Assembly: GCA_032622095.1 (NCBI GenBank)
Contig: CP136065.1
Coordinates: 241,097,530-241,161,529, forward strand
DNA: 64,000 nt
Origin: Siphonodentalium dalli
Lineage: Eukaryota; Mollusca; Scaphopoda; Gadilida; Siphonodentaliidae
Direction: 5' to 3'
Positions within the stretch are counted from its first letter, which is position 1, and the number at the start of each line of letters is the position of its first letter. Below are positions 34,901 to 46,900 of this stretch, piece by piece. Below the pieces are notes generated by a model, which saw only the letters and a list, made by a program, of their open reading frames with translations, was not told where the DNA came from and searched no databases. The position numbers and the translations under genes are program-made.

Positions 34901-37900
34901 TAAATCGACAAAATAAGTCTGTTAAAGAATATAAGAATAAATTATTAAAATTGTAAAAAATTGTAAAAAAAAATAAATAAATGTTAGGCCAATGCATTCT
35001 CTTATATATGCGAGGCGACCTATGGTCGACTCGCATATATAAGAGAATGCATTGGTACAGGGATCGACCTGGCACTCAAAGGGTTAACCCTTTCATGACG
35101 GGAGCTGTATTGGTGCAGCATTAAAGATCCTGTGCTAATGCATTCTCTTATACATGCGAGTCTCCCATAGGAGATTGCGCTGGCTTATACGGTAAATATT
35201 GTTAGGCCCATGTATTCTTTTATATCTGCGAGGTTCTCTACATGAGACTCGCATATATAAGATATTGCATTGGTGCAGCATTAAAGATCCTGTGCCAGTG
35301 CATTCTCTTATATATGCGAGTCTCCCATAGGAGATTGCGCTGGCTTAGTGCCACCGCAGACGCTACGATTAAAATCGTAAGTGGGGAAAATCGTAGGTGG
35401 AGAAATCGTAGCTTGCCCGCAGATGCTACGGTGCTGCGATGTTTGCAGCTACGAATTTATCAACGTGATCGATCACATGATAGCAAAATGTTATACCCCA
35501 TTCTCCGCATTATGCAACTAAATACATATGGCATGTATCTCAATGTTCTAAACTAACAAGTTGATGTTGAAAGTTCAAGTGAAATTGAATATTTTTTTAA
35601 TTTTGACATTTTTGTACCTGTCAACTCAACAGGCTCAGCTGCCCCAATTGAATTTCAACAATTGTGGCAGCCCTCTACTCCTTGCCTGATATGTGGTATA
35701 GGCCTGCACTCCCTGCCGTGCCACATCTCCACCAATGTGGCCTCGTTTTTGTAAGTGCAAGAAGTTTGTAAACTTTGCGCCATTTTTGAATGTTTTCTTT
35801 TCGTGGTATTTACAACATGACCAGTGTGACAGTAGTCATGTGACAGTTGTCAAGGTCACGCCACGATTTTCCTGGTAAAATCAAACAGTGCTTGATTGCT
35901 ACGATTTGGCTACGATATTGTCGTGGGCATGTGCATTGGATGCTTCCTCCTGTGATTTTCCCCAATTACGATTTTAATCGCAGCATGTGCGGTGGCACTT
36001 AAACGGTCAAGGTAAATATTGTTTGGCCCATGTATTCTTTTATATCTGCAAGGTTCCCTACTGGAGACTCGGATATATAAGAGATTGCATTGGGCCATTG
36101 GTACATGGTTTTCGCAAAATTTCAGGACCATCAAAATGTAAGTTTGAACCCTTTGATTGAATTTACCAACTATTAAGCTCTGGAATTTTAATGAGCCACA
36201 TGAAATATGTGAAGCAAAATACACTTTATAGCTTTTACACCAAAACATAAAATCGTAAATAATCAGTATGTCAAGTGTTAGGTCAAGCAATCAGGTAATT
36301 AATATAGAGATATCCGTATATGTCAAATTATCGCAGACCACTTAAATGAGATAGCCGAGCTGAGATCATTATTGTTATATTTGTAGACAATCACCGACCA
36401 TTTAAATGAGATCGCCGACCTGAGATCATTAATATATATGTAGACAATCACCAACCATTTAAATGAGATAACCGAGCTGAGATCATTATTGTTATATTTG
36501 TAGACAATCACCAACCATTTAAATAAGATAGCCAACCTGAGATCATTATTGTTATATTTGTAGACAATCACCAACCATTTAAATGAGATCGCCTAGCTGA
36601 GATCATTGTTATATTTGTAGACAATCACCAAACATTTAAATGAGATCGCCGAGATCATTATTGTTATATTTGTAGACAATCACAGACCATTTAAAGGAGA
36701 TCGCCGACCTGAGATAATTATTGTTATATTTGTAGACAATCACCGAGCATTTAAATGAGATCGCCGACCTGAGATCATTGTTATATTTGTAGACAATCAC
36801 CAACCATTTAAATGAGATCGCCGACCTGAGATCATTGTTATATTTGTAGACAATCACCAACCATTTAAATGAGATCGCCGACCTGAGATCATTATTGTTA
36901 TATTTGTAGACAATCACAGACCATTTAAAGGAGATCGCCGACCTGAGATATTTATTGTTATATTTGTAGACAATCACCGAGCATTTAAAAGAGATCGCCG
37001 ACCTGAGATCACGTTTACTCACAGATCAGTCGGGAATGAATTTCTATGGAAACAAAATCGAGGAGCTATCAGCCCAGTTATTACTGAAAGAGAGGTAAGT
37101 TATTGAGGAGCTATCAGCCCAGTTATTACTGAAAGAGAGGTAAGTTAAATGTCTCAATCTTTGAATTCATTATAATTTCCGTAGTAATAATTGAAAGAGA
37201 GGTATGTTAAATGTCTCAATCTTTGAATTCATTATAATTTCCATAGTAATATTGAAAGAGAGGTAAGTTAAATGTCTCAATCTTTGAACTCATTATAATT
37301 TTAATAGTTATATAATGAAAAGGGCATATCAAATTTAATAAAATTGGGGACTTATCTAGGGGCAAACTTATGGCTCTGGCAAATTTAAATGCCAAGTGGA
37401 GAATTTTACCCCTACTCTCAAAGAGAATGGTGGTATCTTGGATTGTTTGCATCCAGTCTTCTATCCGTGTTCTCTGCACTATTTGGATTGTCATATTCTC
37501 AATAGGCATATCCCGATGGCCACAGGCCAGAGATGGGGGTGTGTTTCGGATGGGGTGTCACCCGTCCCACTGTAGGTGGGTCTGGGCAATTTTTGACAAT
37601 CCAATGCTCTTAGAGTGAATTTAGGGCATTAGTCTTATATTGTGCTATTGAGGTTTGTAAATTTAGTCATGTTTTAGATGGCTAATACTTAATTGCTTGT
37701 GATTTTCTGTATGCATGCTCATTGATCTGATAACTAAAGTCATGACCAAATTTAATTTGTTTTTACTCTCACAGCTTACTCATTGTACAGCACTGAAATA
37801 TTCTTTTGTTTTGAAAAGATTTGTTTCACTTTTAATGTTTCACATTTTTCATAGTCAAACCAATAATTTCATAGCATGTAATGCCATTTGAAAAGTCCTT

Positions 37901-40900
37901 TTGTGCAGTTTCTGTAAAAACATTTTTGTGGATTGAATTACAATGGAGATAAATATAACGGATTGTTGGTAATTCGGGGATTCAAGCATGAAAACAGTTT
38001 GTGAGCTGAGTAACATTAACTGAGTAACTGATGACTGATCCATCATATTTGTTCTGAATCCCTCAGGCACGCAGAAGAGATGAGGTCGGACATTGCTGAA
38101 TTGGAGCAATACCAAGACAAATACACAGAAAGTCAACAAGAAATCAAGGTCATTATTATATTATTTGTCTGTTAATTTATTATAAGACGTATTCAGGGTT
38201 CCAACTATTAGGGTATCAACAACCACAAATTTATGTAATTCAGTTTAGCAACACAAATAGCTTATTTTTCTGGAAAAATACATTATAAGGCACGCATAGT
38301 CAATTTCCAATTTCTCAGGCCCTTACATATGGTCCTGAAACCCTGTGTGTGCAACCTTTTTATTTGCGTTTGATACGTTGAAAAATTATAAATGGTATGA
38401 AATAACCTGCAGTACGTTTTTATACAAACTGCGAGTAACTGACAGATTCATTTCCTGATATAAATTTCTGATTCATTACTTTAATTTGTAACCATGTGAT
38501 AAAATGCGATGTTTTGCGTCTGCAAACTCCAAAAAATGTGTCAATGATAATTTATTGGGTGATTCTTAACAAAATAAATCACATGGAATCTATCAATAAA
38601 CTATTATGGACATATATTAGGCAGGGAAAAGTCCAGGGCTGTTTTTATACCTGTTACAGGTATGGGTGTCCAAACTTGAAGCTCAAATGTCCCCAAATTT
38701 CTAGTGGACCGTATTGAGTCAACCTCAGAGATGAAAGTTTTCCGGAATTTGACGGAATTCCGGGATTTTCAAAAAAAAATCACAAGTCTTCCGGAATGAA
38801 AATTAATTCCGGAATTATTTCATCAATATTCATTTCTAAGCAGCTTTGGGTTATTGTTTCTTAAGATAACTACAAATCCGAACGAAAATTATAGGGGGTG
38901 AGGTTTGCGAAGCGAAAATCAGACATCAATTAAGTTTGCCGGCGATTTGTTGTTCTTGTAAAAAAAAAAAGCCGGCCGTTATTATGAGCACCGGCTAACT
39001 TTTCGATTCACCGGTCACAGACAAAGTTATTTACGATGCCTCTGTTGATTGGCGCTGCTATTGCAAGAGACTCTGCGATGCTTCAATATCAGCCAATCGC
39101 GATGGATTATACATTGAAATTACGGTGCCGATCTGGCGCCAATATATTTCCAAGAATTCGAAGTGTTTATTGCTCGATCGGCGATAATTATTTTGTGTTA
39201 TCGGCATTAAATGATGGAATTGAAAAGTCAGGAAGATCTTTCGAAAAAGGAGGAGAATATTAAAAATAAATTTAAATGGAGCTGGCTTCAGGAAAAGGAT
39301 GCTAATGGTGACTATTTGTCTGACTTTTTGCGAAAAATTGACCGGAAACTGCTTTGCTTGAACTGCCAAAAATTTCCAAAAAAACAAAAACCACACATCA
39401 GAAGGCAAAACTGATAAAGAACTCAATCATATCTGTGAGGAAATATGGACAAATCAAGGAAAACAGTTCTGCTACTAAACCACAATCAGTTCATACAGTG
39501 ACAGGTTCCAAAAGGAAATCTCAATGCAGTTCACTAAAAAACAACACAATCCCAAAAAGAAAGAAAATGGAAAAGTAAACATCTTATGTTTACCATACCT
39601 GTATGTACAGTGTATAGATGAGTTAACTTTATTTAATTTGCAACTTCAACTGACTCTAAAGGAACTTTCCAATGTGTGTTCTATCTATGTGAAATTACTG
39701 TATGGACAACAGCACCTCTGTATAAATGCAAATGGTCTCAATCAATACTTTTTGAGGTATGGTTATCATTCTATCAAATAATTGTGTATGTTCTTAATCT
39801 AATAATATAATGAATTGGAGGATCTCCTAAATTATTGTGATATAGACCAAAATTTTGAACTTTCCAGCCAAAAAATGCCACTATAATAAAGCCAGAAAAG
39901 CTGCCAGGAGAGGCTGAGAATCAATCTCAGAGCTTCAAAAACCCTAGAGCTTCCAGGGGCCTATGCGGCCCCTGGACCCCGGCCAAATTTTTTGCGCTGC
40001 GCTCTTGTTTCAGGGATTTTAAGAGATACCCTCTTTCATCTCTGGTCAACCTGCATTTTCCACTTTTTCAAGGCAATTCAACAATATGCTATGTAAATAA
40101 AAAGTCTGCAGTTGCAAAAGAGCCGTTTGCATGTTCAGTTTGGAAATGAGAAATATTTTGTCATATTTATAATACATGTATCTGTGTTGGTTCGTGTAGA
40201 AGCCTTATTAAGTTATATGGTGATACATGTATCCTCTACTGGAAAACAGGTGACCCCAAATTATTTCTGGATTCTTCCCTGATATTAGGGAAGTAGTGGC
40301 TGTGGGCAAATGAAATTAAACCCAGAGCCTGTGGAATGCTTCATTGGCGTGTGCCCCAGAAATAAAAAATTTAATTAAAAACTGCACGATTGCATGCTTT
40401 TAAAATTGTTTTGACCTGCAAAATTGACATTGTGTGGTATTCCTTATTATTACCCTTTCTATACTGAATAGATTCTCCCACTCAGTTATAACAGTATACA
40501 TTGGAACAGTCTATTATTCAATTAGAGGGGTGTTCAGGGAATAAAGCACATGACAGACGGTGTTTTTGTTGAGTTTCCAACTTGTTTTTGTCATCTAGAT
40601 TGTTGTAAAACATGTATTATTTTCAATGAAGGGGGAATAACTCTATATTCTTAAAGATAGAGTTATTCCGCTTCCATTGAATATGGGCACCTTCTGAGAC
40701 ACAGATGTTTCAAATGGTGATTAATTATAGTATTTTAATCATATTTTAATTATGGCATAGACTGTTATTAAAACCGTAATGAAATTTAAGTGGACCTTTA
40801 ACTCTACATTTAATTTTGTTTTCATCACAGGAGCTGGAACTTAAGCTATCCAGGATTGAGGAGGAGTCTGTCATTGAACGAACGATGAAGAGCCAAGTAG

Positions 40901-43900
40901 AGAAATTTGTAGAAGCTGAGAAAGACGCTCGGAAACTGAGAGATGAAAATGATTACTTAAGGTAGGAGCTAATAATCTCCTCAAAAAAGTATGTATACAT
41001 CAGGAGGAACTTGTTACTCAAGTTTTTGTTATCAAAACTCGACTTACGGTTTGGCGAAGGGCGGTTGGCAGACAGGGGGCCCAAACCTATATAACATGGT
41101 TGTTTATTGGTGGATTCTGCATTTTTGGAATGTAAGTTCGATAACTTGGAACAAATGTCAACCAATTTCATTCATATTTGGTATATCAATATTTCACTAC
41201 AATATCTTGATCGAGTTTGAAAACCAGATTTGTTCAATTTTTTTTATACCTGAAATACAGACCTTAGTTTGTCTATTTTTAGCTATTTTAGGTAAATTTA
41301 TGTCTGAGCGCGATAACTTGATCACACATCAACCAATTTCATTCATATGTGGTATATGGATCTTTCACAACAATATCTCTTAACGAGTTCAAAAACCAGA
41401 TTTGTCAGATTCTTTCTACCTGAGTTATGGCCCATAGTTTGTCTATTTTTAGCAGTTTTATGACAGTTAGCACTATAACTTGAACAAACGTCAACCGATT
41501 CCCTTAGTGCTGAGTTATCAACCTTCCTATCAACAAATGGAAAACAAATAAAAAATATATATCGTCAACCTTCCGGGTCTCAATAGCCTTGGTTTAAACA
41601 TTTCTGCAACTATAGACGGATATATTCTTTGGGGTGGGAATGTTCAGATAAAATTACCCATTCACTGATCATGTCCTTTTGTAATATGGTGAACTCAGTC
41701 ACCTATATTTTGGGTGCACACTTTTAACTTCTACCCTATATTTAAAAAAATATAATGGACTAGTACATAATATAACTCTTGAAATTATATAAAAAGACAT
41801 TTCATGGTTATAATCGGTATTGCCATTAGTATAGATGCTGATTGTACCGATTACCCAAATATCGACCAATGCTGTTCCAGTTAAGCCTTGAAATAGTGTC
41901 TGTCATTTGCAGAATGAGGTCCCCAGAAGGTGAATTTAGTGATGCTACTCCGCATAGCGGTGCTAGCATCACCAAATTCACCCTCTGGGGGCCTCATTCT
42001 GCTTACACCTCAGCAGAATGAGGTTCCTATAGCCTGCTATGCGGGGTAGCATCACTAAATTCACCCTCTGTGGACCTCATTCTGCAAATGACGGGACACA
42101 CTATTTCAAGGCTTGGTTCCAGTTAATCTGTTCATCACTAGTCCATTGTCGAACAGCTGGATGATTTAGAATTTTTTCTTCTGTGGGCCAAAAATTACCC
42201 TGGAGGCCATATTTTTATGAGTGTCTGAGAAACAGTACTTCAATTTTTCGATAACCCTGTGCCAATGCATTCTTTTATATATGTGAGTCTTTCAAAGAGA
42301 GCCTCGTATATATAAGAGAATACATTGGCCTAACAATATTTACCTTGATCTTGTAAGCCAGTTCATTCTCTTATATATGTGAGGTTCCCTATGGGAGACT
42401 TGCATATGTTGGAGAATGCACTGGCACAGGATCTTTAATGCTGCTCCAGTTCAGATCCCGTCATGACAGGGTTAATATACAGCAATGCCCTAAATAATTG
42501 ACTCCTTAACCACAGCAGAATTATGGGTAATTTTTCAGGATTTAGTCGGAAATATGGCTTGTTGCTATTCATCGGGAAGCTCTCAGTGAGAGCTTTCCAA
42601 TGAATGGTAACAAGCCCTATTTCCTTTTTTCATTTTCAGAGCAATTCAAGAAAACAATTTGCTTCTGAAAGAACAAGCCAAGAGTTTATCTGATAAACTT
42701 GCACGTTGTGAAAAGAGATGTGCAGATTATGTCAAGCTGCAAGTCGACAATGAGGTATTTATTTTTCTTCTCACAATATATTCATTACGCTATTGATGAC
42801 GACACTATTGTAATCACCACTGTCAGAATAGTTTTCCCTAGCTAAAATATCCCCTCAGATGTGTTCCCCTAAATCAATGAGGAGAATGAGGTCCCCAGAG
42901 GGTGAATTTAGTGACGCTATCCCGCAAAGCTGGCTAGCTTCATCAAATTCACCCTCTGGGGACCTCATTCTGCATGGCCTCATCTGCTATGGGAGACATA
43001 GACTCAGATTGAATTTCCCAAATGGTGAATATTGTGATGTACACCCATTGGGTACCTCGATTATGCAATGTGTCGTCTGCCAATTGGGGATATAGAGAAA
43101 CTAAACTAAAAAAGAAATATAATCTAAGTTTCTAAGCAAAATGAGGTCCCCAGAGGGTGAATTTGGTGATGCTAGCCCACTGTGCAGGATAGCATCACTA
43201 AATTCACCCTCTGGGTACCTCATTCTGCAAATGACAGGCACACTAAATTCAGACTTGTACTCAATCCACATCAATGACCACATCACATGTGTATCTTCAA
43301 CTAAATAAAACCAATATGGATTGATAAATGAGGATGATTTTATTTGCCGGCTAACTGCAAGAGTGAACTATTTGCAAAAAAAATAGTTCTCTTCAGGGCT
43401 ACGCACCTCAAGAATTATTGCCTTTATGTAAAAGATATTAAATTGGACATAGCTGAAAACCATGTCGTTTTTATACGCCCGTTTGAAAAAACGGGCGTAT
43501 TATGTAAATGGGTTGTCCGTCCATCCGTCCTCTTTTGGTTTCCGGATGATAACTTTAGATTGAATCGAGTGAACTGAACCAAATTTGGTATATTAGTTTA
43601 CCACCCCAAAATACAGATCAAGTTCGAATATGGGTTTTGTCCGCATGATTTTGACTGAGTTATGCTCTTTTTTCGACTTAGATTTTACCTGATATGCGGT
43701 TTCCAGATGATAACTTTAGATTGAGTCGAGTGAACTGAACCAAATTGGTATACAGATCAAGTTCAAATATGGGTTCTTTCTACTTGCCCCACTCTACTCC
43801 AGAAACGGGCGTATTATGCCACGCCCCGATGGCGTGCTCTTGTTTCTGACTGGTTACGTCCTGATTACGTTGTCAATAACACATGGTTCTGCTTTATGAC

Positions 43901-46900
43901 TATGTAGACCAGGTCTCTGATGTTAACTGCTGAAGGTTGTTCAGGAATATTTCTTGGCACAAAATATTTTCATGAAGTCAAACATAGAAATAAATTGCGA
44001 ATTTGAACAGTTTCTTCTCCTGTTGAAAGTTTTCATCGCCAAGTTTTACTAAACCTGCAATATAAATTTTATGCAACAGTCTTCCCATGAGAAAAATACA
44101 GCGCGAGTACTTATTTACTCTCACAATTCTGAAGACGGGTGTAATTGCACCCGTAATATAATCATAAGTTGGGTTTTTCTCAAATAAAATGTTATTGTGG
44201 GATAGACCTGTTCCTAGTTATACACTTTCACATGCCTATAATTTAATTGAGATTGGAAAGGATTCTAAATATACCTTCAAATAGTTCAATATCAATGATC
44301 ACCATGACCACAACATTTGACAAGTGGGATGAGTGCAAATTTTAGCACCCATGTATTACAAACTGCGAGTGCATACGGGTTCAAGAGCAATCGTTCCCAC
44401 CTCCTGGGAAGGACTGATGCAGTGCCATATGACCACACCTTTACATTACTGAACCCTTCAGATTGTTAAAAATTAATGCCATTCCGTTTCTTTGACTTTA
44501 TGTACTTATATTGGATTTAGACGTTCAGAAGTTGGGCTTCGATTATCAACTGATTTAATTATTGCTAGATATTCACAGTTGGTTGAGGGACTGAGATCTA
44601 CTGCCCGCAGTTATAGCGGGGACCAGTCTAGAGGTTTAAAATGGGAGAAGTCACTTCTCTCTGGACCTGTACGCAGGGACCAGCCTGAGGTTTTAATATG
44701 GTAGAAGTCACTTCTCTGTAGACGGTACGCAGGGACCAGTATAGATGTTTTAATATGGTAGAAGTCACTTCTCTGTAGACGGTACGCAGGGACCAGTATA
44801 GAGGTTTTAATATGGTAGAAGTCACTTCTCTGTAGACGGTACGCAGGGACCAGTATAGAGGTTTTAATATGGTAGAAGTCACTTCTCTCTAGACCAATAC
44901 ACAGGGACCAACCCAGATATTTGAGATTGGGAGAAGTCACTTCTCTTTAGACCGGTACACAGGGACCAGCCTGGAGGTTTCAAATTGGGAGAAGTGACAA
45001 TTGGGAGAAGTCACTGCTCCCTATTTGATTATTAGGGAGAAGTGGACTGTTATCAATGAGAACTCATAACGGCTCAAGTTCAATTTACACCCCAACATCA
45101 CCCTTCTATGATCCAATAAATATTATGTAATACAATATCCCATTTATAAAACCAAGATAATGAGAAATTACACCATTATAATAAAAAAATATAATAGCCC
45201 ATTTATAAAACCAAGATAATGAGAAATTACACCATTATAATAAAAAAATATAATTTAAATATGCTGTAGTGACATATGCATACTGGTATGTGACGGAGAA
45301 GTCACTTCTCCCTTGGACAAAATTAGGGAGAAGTGGCACAATTTAGGGAGAAGATATCTCCCAAGTTATAGGGGTCCCCATTCACCCTAAGCATGATAAG
45401 TGAGACAAAATATCAAGAGGCACTGACCTGAGTTCCTTTGTTAAACTATTGTTCAAACCAAACATTGAACTTTACAGGCCATGAAACAGAAAATCGAACG
45501 ATGGGAGACCAAAGATATTAAACAGAAATTCGGGTAAGTCTACGTTTTCTTTAAAGAAATGATTACATGTAGTTACATTTATTGTAATATTGATAAAGAA
45601 ATGATTACATGTAGTTACATTTATTGTAATATTGATAAAGAAATGATTACATGTAGTTAAATTTGTGGTAATATTGATAAAGAAGTAGTGGATAATTTTA
45701 AGACTCACACAGATTAATACTATTCTAATGATAATTTCTTTGTCTTTTTCCTAGGTCACCTAATGAGCTGTTAAAAAGATTCGGTGAACTACAGAGTTCA
45801 GAGGTGATAATGATCGAGAAAAACGGACAGCTTCAGACCGTGTGAGTTTATCATGTGATCACTTTTTTAAAGCAAACTTCCTGCCCATTTTATGTATAAA
45901 TAGATGGGTCGTTTGAACATTCAAACTATGCATACATAATTTTGATGGAGAAATATAAAAATTTATGTACATGGAAGATTTCTTTCCAAATTTGTTGATA
46001 TATTTAAACAAGCCTTGAAATAGTGTGTCATTTGCAGAATGAGGTCTCCAGATGGTTAATTCAGTGATGCTAGTCTGCTGGGGACCTCATTCAGCTTGGG
46101 CCTCATCTTCTGGGAAGCATCTATAGTCTCAAATGAACTTTCTTTTTAGTTACTTTTTGTTTTCTGTTCAGTTTCTATATCCCCTAATTTGCAGAAGATA
46201 AAATGCCACTATCAAGGTGACCAATGGATGAACATTAACTTCAACTGGGAAACTTCAATCTGATCCTATGTCTCTCATAGAGAGAGGTTCCCAGAAGGTG
46301 AAATTTGTGATGCTAGCAGGAACATATCCAGGCCGTTTTTCATACCGTTTACCGGTTTGGGCGCCCAAACTCCAGGCACCCAAAAACAAAAATTGGACCC
46401 AAAAAAAAAAAAAATTCATATCATAACAAGATGCAAAACATTTATATATATTGACATAAGACATTTAAGTCTGCAAATTAAAATTAGTAATATGGCTCAT
46501 GTGAATTACGTCCCCACTGGCAGTGAAAATTTGGCCGATTGTCAACTCTTGCCACAATTGACTTCTCTGATCGAGAGGTCTTGATCTCTTGGTCAGGGTC
46601 GTTAGACGCTTTGTGTGATCAACGAAGTTAAGCAATTTCGAGCTCGGTTAGTCCTTGGATGGGTGACCGGCTTGGGATTCCGGGTGCTGCCAACTTTCGG
46701 TGCGACTTCCGCACTTCTCTCTCTCGTGCTGTTACAGAAGCATAACAAACGAGAGCATTAAATGTATAATGCTAGATGTAATTTCAGACTGAGTGCCTTG
46801 TGGTGTTAACTAATTGTGTAGGATATCAAATTTCATATCTGCATATAAATTGCAACTTGAGGCTTTCTAAGTTAATATTGTAGTTAGTACCATTATGAGT

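Noticed and set aside
36331-37014. CRISPR-like regular repeats
   Set aside because: Units are contiguous without unique spacers, derive from a splice junction, and the DNA is animal nuclear.
36323-37022. Long minus-strand open frames with repeated peptides (SAISFKWSVIVYKYNN)
   Set aside because: They are the complement of the exon 4 acceptor array. Period near a multiple of 3 keeps the frame open, and there is no start, splice or family support.
44611-44940. Minus-strand repeat protein (REVTSTILKPLYWSL)
   Set aside because: Direct product of the 57-bp (19-codon) minisatellite. Open in more than one frame, so not evidence of coding.
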